A DNA stretch of 64,000 nucleotides from Bugula neritina. Its lineage: Eukaryota; Bryozoa; Gymnolaemata; Cheilostomatida; Bugulidae. The stretch lies in assembly GCA_964035545.1 (NCBI GenBank), contig OZ037768.1:791501-855500 (forward strand). Direction: 5' to 3'. A model generated the notes under the pieces. It saw only the letters and a program-made list of their open reading frames with translations, was not told the origin of the DNA and ran no database searches. Position 1 is the stretch's first letter; each line of letters begins with the position of its first letter. Position numbers and translations under genes: made by a program. Positions 1 through 16,990 of the stretch are shown here, piece after piece.

Positions 1-82
1 CATTGGTCAGTATCTCGCCTCTCATTGGTCAGTGTAACTCTCTTCTTACTGGTCAGTGTCTCACTTCTCATTAGTTAGTGTC
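1..82. repeat. Short tandem repeat in AP1G1 intron
   Basis: Three to four diverged copies of a block containing ATTGGTCAGTGT lie just upstream of the first readable exon. It is intronic, since the next exon starts at 189 after a CAG acceptor. No function is suggested. Confidence 0.6.
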
Positions 83-188
83 ATCCAATGAAATGAAGTG
101 TTGCAAATAATCAGGGAGATGCTGAGTCAGTTGTGTATAAAGGCTAGTTATACTTCTCTTGTGTAATAAAACTCTTCCTTCTGTGCAG

Positions 189-1931
189 AATCCAAATCAA
201 CTCTAGTCAATGGAGAAGGAGAGGCAAATCTCTCTGAGATGGAGCAGCAGGCGGACCTGCTAGGTGGGGGCGGGACTAGTCCTGTGAAATCCTCCCCCTT
301 TGACGGTCTTTCTCCGCCTACTTCAACACAACAGGTAGTACCTGTGTACTGTGTGTATAGTAATGTGTATATAGTACTGGGTGTGTATAGTGTATGTGTA
401 TATAGTACTGTGTGTATAATATACGTCACTTGTAATGTTAATAATGACCAGCTGCATCGCGTATGCATTGAGTTACTTGTTAATTGCATGATGAATGATG
501 AATCAATAACTACTTGATTATCTCCTAATATTACTTTCGAATTGTTGGTACAAGTGCACTATGAATTGTGTTAGCAGAGTTCCAGCGTGCTAGACTTGTT
601 AGGGGACCTCTCCTCCACCCCCACAATGCCAGTAACAAGTAGCCTGGGGCCCACCAGCTCTGGAGGTGACATCCTGGACCTGCTTGGGGGCACTTCCAGC
701 ACGTCTTCACCCGCAATGAACAGCAATCCTGGTGAGTTGCCACGGTAACTGCTCATCGTGAAGGAACTGAAACTCATTCCAATGAGAATACTAACTCAAC
801 TCTACTAGTTGTGTGTAGAAGTTGTCTTCTTTCTCACTGTCTATTCACAGCGTATAATAGTTGTGTTCTCCTGTAGCCCTGAACAACCCTATGGACCTGC
901 TAAGTAGTCTGGGGCTAGGCACCGCCCCCACAACTACCCCGACTTCTAACATCATGTCAGCCCAGCCACCGTCTATGATGGGTTATGATTTCACTGGCCC
1001 AGGCTTGCTGGGAGATGGAACCAACGGCGAAGGTGAGTTCACTCGTGTGACACTTGTGTGACATTGTGGAGTACTTGTGTGACATTGTAACACTTGTGTG
1101 ACTGTGACACTAGTGTGACTGTCAACTTGCTAGTGTTACTGTGGTGTTTGAAAAATTGATATGGAACCACCTATATTATACAACCTTGTTCTACTCCACT
1201 CTATATATAACACATATTATTCTACTCTACTCTATATATAACAACTTCTTGCAGCCTCCTCTATCCCCTCCATGGAAGGTTACAATAAGAATGGTCTAGT
1301 CATCAACTTTGACTTCAGTCGTCAGCCCGGCAGCACCGACCTCACCGTCACCATGACAGCCGTCTACAACGGCAGCACAGAAATCACAGACTTTGTGTTT
1401 CAGGCTGCCGTCCCTAAATCATTCCGTCTCGACCTTCAGCCTCCTTCTGGCAACAAGATTGCGGCGTTCGGTATGGGTAACGTCACGCAGAAGATGCTCA
1501 TCAAGAATCCAAACAAGGTGAATATCAGACTGTTGGGTTTAGCAGTTGTCTCCTCTTCTTCTCTCTTCTCAGCAGCAGAATGTCGTAACCTCGGGTTACA
1601 CTGTGTAGATAATATACTACAGATCTCAATCATTCTATAAAAGAAAATGTTGCTATTGGCTCTTCAAGTATCTTTTATGCATTTTGTCTCAAAAAGATAA
1701 CAAACCTCATTAGAATCAATAGGAAAACTTATTTTCTTCAATGATGTATTGAGAATTATAGGAGATTAAATTTCAGTCATAGTTTAATGAAATGTTTAGT
1801 CATAGTTAGTTGTAATTTCTCTTTCGCAGCAACAACTAAAGTTAAGGTTGCGTCTTCAGTACAAGTTGGAAGGAAAGACAGTCAGTGAAATAGACGACGT
1901 TAAGAATATTCCGGAAGCTACGTGGAACTGA
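189..1931 (+). CDS. AP1G1: AP-1 complex subunit gamma (gamma-adaptin), 3' part
   Basis: This is the C-terminal hinge and ear of gamma-adaptin, the large subunit of the AP-1 clathrin adaptor that sorts cargo at the trans-Golgi network and endosomes. Exons are 189-334, 578-731, 877-1032, 1255-1517 and 1830-1931. All have GT-AG junctions and consistent phases, ending with TGA at 1929-1931. The first three exons encode a low-complexity hinge rich in S, T, G and P with repeated D-L-L and L-D-L-L motifs, which are clathrin-box-like. The last two encode the gamma-ear immunoglobulin-like domain, containing TDFVFQAAVPKSF and ending IPEATWN, very close to the animal gamma-ear (DFVFQAAVPK...). The trunk domain lies upstream of the window. 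The gene is tail-to-tail with the cytochrome b561 gene. The family call is secure. Gamma-1 versus gamma-2 cannot be decided here. Confidence 0.94.
336..425. repeat. GTGTATATAGTA-type repeat in AP1G1 intron
   Basis: A short array of GTGTATATAGTACTG-like units begins right after the donor at 335. The same words form the much longer array in ARNT intron 5 (48140-48762), so this family occurs in two unrelated genes. Confidence 0.7.
1043..1135. repeat. TTGTGTGACA minisatellite in AP1G1 intron
   Basis: Several copies of a CTTGTGTGACATTG-like unit follow the donor at 1033. Confidence 0.65.
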
Positions 1932-3330
1932 GCCAATCACCTATTTTCTACTAAATTATTCCTACGCATGTGTTTTGTACGGATGACCTGTAGTTGAATG
2001 AACATCATGTGACCACCAGTCATTCTGGTGCACTGTCATACAATCACTATCAGCTCTGTTTGAGCCACTTTCTATAAAGTGTGCATTACGATTGTAGAGT
2101 GTACTGCATTTCTATAGTGCCTACATACACTATAACTGTCTAATGAACACATTCTATCCAGAGCTATCCCCCCATCAGATGTACACATTCCACTATGCGT
2201 TGTTGCCTGTTCAACATCAACAGTATTTTAGTATCTTAGTACATGGTGCTGATATATGAAGTCTAACCCAGAGATTCAATACTGTTGATGTACACTGTAC
2301 CTAGACACAGAGCATGTACAAACTAAATTATTTACAATGGCTCCGTGTTGTACCCATTATAATTATACACTTCCATACCACCTCTCTGGGACTAGTTTTA
2401 TCTGCTACAGTTTCGGAATAGTTGTTTTTTGTCACTTTATGGTAATACAGATTTTACATTTTTATAATTTCAATCTTTATTGTCTTATAAAAGCAAAAGC
2501 ATGGCCTGTTCTGAATGTAAACAATATGAAGTTGTCTTCTCCCTGTGCAAATTGCAATGCATTCAATTCCTAGTGCGACATTTTTACTGTAAGAGCCAAC
2601 AACTCTTGACAATGTCGCACAACATTATAGAGAAGTAAATTTCTATTTCAAGATGAATTCCGGCTATTAATATTTTATGTATTGAATTGCATTACGTATA
2701 ACATCAGTACCTAGTGAACCACATATCATCTAATTCAGAATACATCAGTTTTATTAGTATTTTAGAATCCCAGTCTAAAAGGTTTGACAATAAGGAATGC
2801 TAGTTGACTAGATGTTAACTATAATATAATGTTAGTAAATCAGACAACAAGACAAAGTATTATATAAGCAGCACAATAGTAAAACAGTAGAATAATATAA
2901 CAATCCCCCTCCAAATGCATACATAAATCAAGATTTCTGGACATAAACTACGCACGTATATAAACATGCAAAAATATTAAAAGACAAAATATATATGCAG
3001 AACCATTATGAGAAATGCAGCATAAAAAGCAAGCAATTAAACAACAGAATTACAAGAATAACAGCTTGTGCAGATAAAAAGTAATAATTTGAAATTCTTT
3101 AAACAGTAGAGTGGACAACGCTAAGAGTATACATTCTACTAAACACAATGTGGTCACTATAAGAGCTCGATTGCATGCATTTTTGATGTAAATGTATACT
3201 TATTATGGTACTTCAGCAGAAAAGGCAACTATTATAACAGAAATAAAACACAACAGTAAATACCCACAATAATATATTCTAGAAGTTGCTATGTAGATGA
3301 ATGTGTAGTTTCTCTTTAATACATTTCTAT
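1932..3330. other. Tail-to-tail spacer AP1G1 / CYB561
   Basis: This 1.4 kb holds the 3' untranslated regions of both flanking genes and A+T-rich sequence. Small open frames here (for example 2337-2573) have no recognisable motifs or splice context. I see no gene, RNA or long repeat. Confidence 0.6.
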
Positions 3331-5544
3331 TTACTCATTCTGAAGCTGCTCTGTATACTCAGAGTGTGAAGTTTCTCTTTGGTATTCAGGTTTGTGTACA
3401 ATATAAGTAACCAGCCAGCCAAATATAATGATAAATATACCCATAAAGTTGATGACATAAGATTGAGGTGGCCTTTCCTTGTAGTCCCTGAAACAGAATA
3501 TATATATATACTCTCTGATACAGCAATATATACTCTTTGATATAACAACAATATATTATATACTCTCTGATACAGCAATATGTACTCTCTGATACAATAC
3601 TATATACTCTCTGATACAGCAATATGTACTCTCTGATACAATACTATATACTCTCTGATACAGCAATATGTACTCTCTGATACAATACTATATACTCTCT
3701 GATACAGCAATATGTACTCTCTGATACAATACTATATACTCTCTGATACAACAATATGTACTCTCTGATACAATAATATATACTCTCTGATATAACAACA
3801 ATATATTATATACTCTCTGCTGACTCACCTCACTTTAAACAGAGTGTTTTCTGTGATACCGAGTAAAGCTGTAGCCAGAGCCATGCAGAAGATAGCCACT
3901 CCCCAGAACCTGTGAGACCCCATGTACCAGATCTTCCTCGCCTCACTCATCCCAGGAAAGAGGTAAAACACAAATCCCATCACAAACTGCAACAGAAATA
4001 TACAGTACAAAGTCCACTAGTCTGATGAGGACAGTCTATAAATAGAAACCTGGGCCAGCGACTCTGAAAGGGTCACACACCATTGGTCACCGGGTGTCAA
4101 AGTTTATAGCTGTACGTAAACATTCACTCCCTATCACAGATGTGTTTCTAGTGGCATAGCATTGGGCAAGAGAAATAACAACTGTGAGCAAATTATAAAG
4201 AAACCTTTATGCTAGTAACTGCATTTGATTAAACAGCAAAGCTCTATGACTCCTAAATGTTAGAAATAAAAGAAACTTATAGAAAGTAGAGTTTCAGGAT
4301 TTATATTTGTTTTCCATTTAAACTAGCAACTATTTAACAAGCAGCAAGAAGTAGTGTGCAGTTGGTTTATGTTACACATAATTATCATGAGACGAGAACA
4401 CAACTCCTCTTTCACACACAATGATCGGTATTTGAAAGCATTATCACAGCTCTATGGCTCAGCTTGGCAGGGAATATGTCTTGACTGCCTAATCAGCTCT
4501 GCATGCTATTATTCACCCAATAAATATCTATAATAAGATGGGAATTTGATCAGCAGGAATGAGTAGTAATAATTTGTATTGAATGCAAGCTAATTAGCTT
4601 ATCAATTATGTTGTAACAGGTGAAGATGTGATAGAAATAGCAATAGTCTAACATGGTGAGAAACTGTTTGCTGCTGCTAATGCAGATAACAAAGTTTTAG
4701 CATCTACTGACAGCAAAGACATAATTAGATAAATAGCATCAAGTCTAACAGTCACCTGCAGCGACATGTCAACTAACCTGCAGCGACATGTCAACTCACC
4801 TGCAGGGACATGTCAACTCACCTGCAGCAACATGTCAACTCACCTGCAGTGACATGTCAACTAACCTGCAGCGACATGTCAACTCACCTGCAGAGAGATG
4901 TCAACTCACCTGCAGAGAGAACATGATGACAGTAATTAGACCGATCCAGCCGTGGATGGTGTAGAGGTTGGCGTTACCCTCGTCATTGTGAGCACTGAAC
5001 ACGGCAGTCAGAGCGAATATGGCGAACCCAAGGGCTGAGAGCTGCATGAACATGTGGAGTATCTTAATGAGCTTCTTGTTCTCATTCCGGAACACCCTGT
5101 AGACCAGCATGGCTGGAAACCAGCAAATCAGTAGTTAGATTGCATCTCACAGAGGTTTTACAACTAAGTTTATTATTAGTTGAAAATTATTAACATTTAT
5201 TATATCAATATGTAGTTATATGCGAATTTGCCTGTAATCAATATCATGGTAAAATTAGTATTTGCTGGGACCAAAACATCTACTCAATCACGTGACAAGC
5301 ACTCTGTAGAACACACTGTCTATGTATGTATATTTCTCAAACACTCACCATTTCCATACAAGTATATCAAGCCGATAGTCATGAACAGTGGGTGGTAGTT
5401 AAACTTGAGATCATTCTTGTAACCCCAGCCAAAACCTCCCTGCAGTTTTCCCATCCACACACACATCAATATGACTACAATTATGCCAGCCAGTTGGGCA
5501 CCGACAACAAGTGCCATGAACTTCTGCTTCGAACTGGAGTCCAT
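3331..5544 (-). CDS. CYB561: Cytochrome b561 (transmembrane ascorbate ferrireductase)
   Basis: A di-haem membrane protein that moves electrons from cytosolic ascorbate across a membrane to reduce monodehydroascorbate or Fe(III). Exons (minus strand) are 5544-5349, 5112-4910, 3986-3829 and 3487-3331, joining in phases 1, 0 and 2 to give 237 aa, the usual length of the family. Six hydrophobic segments are visible. The four haem-ligand histidines are H51 (FNYHPLFM), H85 (KILHMFMQ), H119 (LYTIHGW) and H158 (MGSHRFWG), each one residue short of the mouse CYB561 numbering. The start was chosen at the ATG opening MDSSSKQKF; an upstream in-frame codon is TTG, not ATG. The C-terminus is a short hydrophilic tail. 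The paralogue (CYB561, CYBRD1 or CYB561A3) cannot be fixed by eye. Introns 2 and 3 carry minisatellites, and the intron 2 array duplicates the donor site. Confidence 0.95.
3497..3818. repeat. CYB561 intron 3 minisatellite
   Basis: About 14 copies of a roughly 22-bp unit built on TACTCTCTGATACA alternate between AATACTATA and GCAATATG versions, making a 44-bp higher-order period. The array fills almost the whole intron between exons 3 and 4. Confidence 0.9.
4751..4918. repeat. 22-bp array of the CYB561 exon 2 donor site
   Basis: Eight copies of CCTGCAG spaced exactly 22 bp (4755, 4777, 4799, 4821, 4843, 4865, 4887, 4909). On the gene strand each copy reads CTGCAG followed by GTGAGTT or GTTAGTT, except the outermost, which reads GTGACTG. 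The copy at 4909 is the real exon 2 donor. Every unit thus carries an abutted acceptor-like CAG and a donor-like GTGAGT. Confidence 0.92.
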
Positions 5545-5663
5545 CTTCAAGTATCTTTGACAGTGTCAACAGGTGATTGTAGTTTTATATTGGGCAGCAA
5601 GAGCAGGTGCTTGTGGCTATAGTCTTAGCATGTCAGTGTCACAGTATTGATCAGAAGCTGTTA

Positions 5664-5930
5664 TCACTCAGCTAAATAAAAAGTTGAGTAAATCACTAAA
5701 CTACTAAATGTAAGAGATGATACAGCATAGATTATGGTTTGCCATATATCGTAGCCTCTGGCCTTCAGAGAAGTAGCTATAATAAGCACTATTAGAATGA
5801 AAACAGGTGTTAGATAAAAACATAAGCTGCAAGCTGTCTGTTGATGAGCAAAATAATCAATTTCTCGCCAATTACTGGGACAACAAAACAAGATCAAGAC
5901 ATGATTAATTTCAGCATATTGAGATAACAT
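5664..5930 (-). CDS. Possible small membrane protein ORF (weak)
   Basis: An 88-codon open frame with two hydrophobic stretches (around FYLTPVFILIVLIIATSL and IIYAVSSLTFSSLVIY) separated by a short polar link. I do not recognise a family, and the frame is short enough to occur by chance in A+T-rich DNA. It sits just upstream of the cytochrome b561 start on the same strand, so it may simply be promoter or 5' UTR sequence. Listed only because the two-helix pattern is coherent. Confidence 0.15.
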   Translation of the reverse strand: MLSQYAEINHVLILFCCPSNWREIDYFAHQQTACSLCFYLTPVFILIVLIIATSLKARGYDIWQTIIYAVSSLTFSSLVIYSTFYLAE

Positions 5931-7927
5931 CTTGTAGGTCTGACAAGGTAATAAACAAGGTCATGTGACCATTTAAACCGCTAAGAGACAATAGTTTTTC
6001 AACCAAGCTCCGCCTATATATATATTGAAAAATAAGCCATGTATCATGGACACACAAAAAGCATTTATGCTCACAAATAAACAACAAGAATGAAAAGGAT
6101 GGTATCAATTAATTAAGTTTATTGATTAGCTTAAGAAAAATGGTAAAAATTTCTAATTAAAATATTTCACATTATATTTTGTAGACCAAGTTGAACACAT
6201 ACAGAATTATTTTTAGTATTGTTGTAAAAGCAAGACATCATCATCACATTTGTATTTGAATGTCATTCACAAGTTGCAATACCACTGTCATGTTCGTTAT
6301 CACGGTGGCAAATTGTTGACAGTAAAAGCAAATTTTGTCAACTAGATGTCATCCCGATTTTGTTTATTAGATTGCTTTTACATTTAGTCTAAAAGTCACT
6401 GTCAATATGACTGACAGTGTCACACTCAGTTATTCGAACTTATTTGAAGTGATCACACTGGACCGTCCTAGTGGGAGGAAGCGGTGTGCCACATATGGGT
6501 AATGTGTTGGACAGTCATTGGTCAATAGTCACACAGTTAGTACTGTTTGGGCTGTATTTAATGAACAGGAACTTAATTCTGTCTATGTAGAGATCTCTGA
6601 ATTATTGCTTTGGTTGTGATCAACTTTCAGGTCTCGGATAGTCCTTGGGAGAAATGTGTCCAGGTACTTCGTACTAGTCACTGGTGAGTCATTGATTATA
6701 CTTATACAGTTTTAGTGAACATGAAAGACTACCACAAACAATAACCCTAAGTTTTAGTTAAAAAGTGGAAGGTTAAATAGAATTTATCAAGCTGTAACAT
6801 AACTTCAAAATTGTAATTAAATTTAAAACTAATGCTATAACTATTACTATAAGTATAAATTATAATAAATTGAAAAACAATATTTTTAATTTTATGTTAA
6901 CTTTTATATTAATAATTAATATTATATAACACTTGCAGCGACTGTTACTGTTAGTGTTACCCAGAATTAAAATGAAAATCATCATCATCTATCACATTCA
7001 CTATCAGAATCACTATGACTATGAGTATGACTATAGCCATAGGTATCACTATTAGTATTAGTATTAGTAAATCTAAAAGTAAATGAAATAGTAATACTAA
7101 TACTAATAGTAATACTAATACCAGTTAAATAATGCAAATATTTTATTAAATTTAATTTTTAATTATTTAATTTTATTTTATTTTTAATTTTTGGTTTTAA
7201 GTTTAAGTTCTGGTTCAACTATTACTAAGAGTAAGATTTAAAAAAAATTGTCATTGAATTTGATACTCATACTGAGACTAAGAGATACAGCATTAGCCAT
7301 TAACTTTTAGCACATTAATACTTATACTAACATGTAATTGTATAACATTTAAAATTTTACATTTATCGTAATACTAATAGTTAGACTTAGGTAAATTTAA
7401 TGTCAATGTGCTACTTACAGTTACTCTTGGTGATCGCAGCTGCTGCAACTGCTGAAATCCTGTATGTACTGTATGTTTCAATGAAAGCAACGTAAGAGAA
7501 TGTTAATTTAGCACGATTATCTTGAATTATAAATGGTGTTCCTGCGAGTCGATGTTATTGTCGAATCAGTAAAAACTCTTGAAAGATTTAGGTTATTGGG
7601 TTACACAATTTTTACCAAAAACTAGATGCAGCACAAAGTTTGGAGTATTTGGGTGCGGCCTTCCTATAGATATCATCATTGTCCTAGCTTCCAAAGCAAG
7701 ACCACTACATTTTGTAACCGCCAATTTTGCGTTGCTTCAAACTATATTTTTTCTATGATTCGAAACACAACGAAGAAGTCTCTGTTTACATAGTACACAT
7801 TCACAGTAAGACACTAACTCAAAAAAATAAATAAAATAAAAAGTTAATGACAATTAAGTTTATAAAATATTTACTGGATAGCTTATGATTAAGATTATTT
7901 CATTACTTGTTTATTCGCACAAACGGC

Positions 7928-8075
7928 ATGCGCTAAAAAGAATACTTATACTTCAGAGTTGTCTTCTTAACTAATAATTATTTTGCCTTAAATTCTTGAA
8001 AAAACAACTCTGAATTATCATTAAACTTCATTGGCAAGTTTTCTGTATTCCGTAAACAGCTGATGCGCATGCACG
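7928..8075. promoter_or_regulatory. NRF1-like motifs in head-to-head spacer
   Basis: GGCATGCGCT at about 7924-7933 and the palindromic ATGCGCATGCAC at about 8062-8073 resemble the NRF1 consensus (YGCGCATGCGCR). They lie in the only CpG-bearing island of the CYB561-IMPDH spacer. This is motif resemblance only. Confidence 0.3.
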
Positions 8076-8884
8076 GCGCAAGCCACATTGATATCGCATG
8101 GGAACTCTTGGTTTTAACATAGCCTTTGCTTATTACAGTTCTGGGAGGCTTTTGTGGTGACCGACGTAAACAACGTTGGAAAAATACACGCCTGCCAGCC
8201 TTTTGAGAAAGCACCTTTATGATTTTAATTTTTATATTCGTAAACTAATTTAGTAAGTTTTAGTTTTTTACCTCTTGCCTCTTGGTATTGAAATTCAAAT
8301 TCTGGTTTTAACGCAAACACTGATCAGTATCACAATGTCAATGGGAAACTGAGTTACCTATCCGGACTAAACTTTACTTTTAATTTATTTTTAAATTTAA
8401 AGTTCAAGTTATTAGTTTAAGTTAATGATGATAATTTAAATTATAAATAAAATTAAATCAGAAATGCCGTTAGACTTAGAGCTAGTGTTAGACTTAATGT
8501 TCATTAATTCCAGTGAGTGAGTTACAGTTAGGGAATCAGCATGAGTATGGCTATGTCAGTATGTGTATGACTACGACCATGGTGATGGTCCATGTGCCTC
8601 AAGTGATGAGCGTGTGTAACTACTTGTACTTTGTAGGGGTATTACCGTATTAGTATTACTATAAGTATAAGTATTGCTATTACTATTAGTATTACTTTTA
8701 CGGTTAGGCTTTATTATTAGTACAAGTGTATCATTGTGATTTTAATGAATATAATTATAATTTAAATTATACTTATCAAATCAAAATCAATTTATTATAT
8801 GATAATGATGATTATGAACATCAAATTCAATTATAGTTATAATGGTGATAATATAAATATATTCATGTGCTGTGCTCAATTTTA

Positions 8885-8945
8885 AATGTATTGGGATTCA
8901 AATCCAGTCTGTAGTGAAAGACATTTTACTTGAGCCAGTTGAGTA
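8885..8945 (-). repeat. tRNA-derived SINE-like fragment (A and B boxes)
   Basis: On the minus strand CTGGCTCAAGTA (A-box-like) is followed after about 40 bases by GGATTTGAATCCC (B-box-like). Spacing and order fit a pol III internal promoter of a degenerate tRNA or tRNA-derived SINE. No clean cloverleaf could be drawn. Confidence 0.3.
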
Positions 8946-9049
8946 CACAACATTTCTGCCATATACAAGTTATTCGCAAAAGAGGATATTACCTTTTTAT
9001 TATCAATATATTATTATTCTGTATGTAGAAGCTGGTTGTTGACTCTAAA

Positions 9050-15830
<6,781 letters not shown>

Positions 15831-16321
15831 ATATACTTGGCTATGATTGGATGATTACAAAACCATACTCACTACTGGCAACTGTGCAACAGAAGATAGA
15901 ATTATATGTATTTTATATATCTCTCCTCATTTTGTCATATATTATATTATAGCTATGTATGTTTGTCAATATAACTCTACCATTATATTATATACAGTTC
16001 CGTACGTATCTCTCAACAACTTTGTATTATATTCTATTCATTCTTATACAACCAACATATATTACACAAGATTTAAATATAATATGTGAACACCACTGCA
16101 ACATAACATATAAGTTTGTCTTCTCTACATCACCATAGTTATCTTGAGTAGAAATTCCTAGATACCTACAAATAATACCATAGCACATCAGGTATTTAAT
16201 ATTATACGCAGAGTTTGCCCTTCTCTACAGAATGTGAGCAACATGACAAGCTCAACTAATAACATGACAAGCTCAACTAATAACATGACAAGCTCAACTA
16301 ACATGTACTCACAGAGAATCT
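15831..16321. other. Tail-to-tail spacer IMPDH / COX6C
   Basis: About 490 bp of A+T-rich 3' sequence shared by two converging genes. It contains three 21-bp copies of ACATGACAAGCTCAACTAAT (16232-16306) immediately 3' of COX6C. No gene seen. Confidence 0.65.
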
Positions 16322-16990
16322 CTACTTCCATGGCTCCGTGGTGACTGTACCATCTGGCAGTACAGACTTGTATACTCCATCTTTAACCATCTCGTCAAAC
16401 AGTTTGTCAGCATCAAAATTTCTGAAATACAGGACCGATCATTGAAATCATTAAGTGCAAATCAGTCAATGTATCGAAAGGCAGTATAACATATCTCAGC
16501 CATATAATTTAGCAATATAGAAGATTCTATAATTAGACTATTTTAATGAGCTGTAGTGTGTGTACAACACCAGTACTTTATGAACTGATGGTCTGAGTTA
16601 GTGAACTGATGGTCCGAGTTTGGAACAAAGGTGCTAGACAAAGCAAGATGACCATTTCTACTGATCCTAGTTTGGAAATACAGAATCTTGCCTACAGCTA
16701 TACCTGGCTAGTTGTAAACTAAAAAGTTGAACAGATACATGAAAAGCAGGCTAAGATTTTCAGTTCGTAGCTGTTTTACTAAAGAGAACATTGAAACTAT
16801 TTGATATGAATTGAAGGATCATATAGCATAGGTGTACATACTGGTAGAATTGTTGGAATTTTCTTTTTCGTTTTTCTCTCCAAGCCATTACTCCACTGAA
16901 TGCTACAATTGATGCAATCGCAGAAATAGCTAAATGTCTTTTGCTTCTTGCCAAGTGAACTCCTCGAAGGTTGATTGGAGGGGTAGACAT
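16322..16990 (-). CDS. COX6C: Cytochrome c oxidase subunit 6C
   Basis: A small nuclear-encoded accessory subunit of respiratory complex IV in the mitochondrial inner membrane. Two exons, 16990-16842 and 16421-16322 (minus strand), join in phase 2 to encode 82 aa (75 in human). The protein has an N-terminal R/H/K-rich stretch (LRGVHLARSKRHLA), one hydrophobic helix (about residues 21-36) and a charged matrix or intermembrane-space tail (WREKRKRKFQQFYQNFDADK, then FDEMVKDGVYKSV), matching the COX6C pattern of helix, RK-rich turn, F/Y-R/Q-N-D and F-E-M--AG. The exon 1 donor is GTATGT, chosen over the adjacent G because only it keeps the frame. The start ATG opens MSTPPINL. The C-terminus is about eight residues longer than in vertebrates. 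Confidence 0.9.

Larger units (their letters stand above)
5545..9049. other. Head-to-head spacer CYB561 / IMPDH
   Basis: A 3.5 kb A+T-rich spacer that must hold both promoters. From about 6780-7480 and 8230-8880 it is low-complexity texture rich in AATTTAAATT, ACTAATAGTA and TAGTSA words. A more complex, CpG-containing island lies at about 7500-8220. No convincing gene was found. A minus-strand 88-codon frame at 5664-5930 (TGA or TAA closed, with two hydrophobic stretches) is the only small ORF of any interest. Confidence 0.6.

Noticed and set aside
7978-8214. 78-codon minus frame rich in K and R
   Set aside because: No motif, no splice context and short; overlaps the putative regulatory island.
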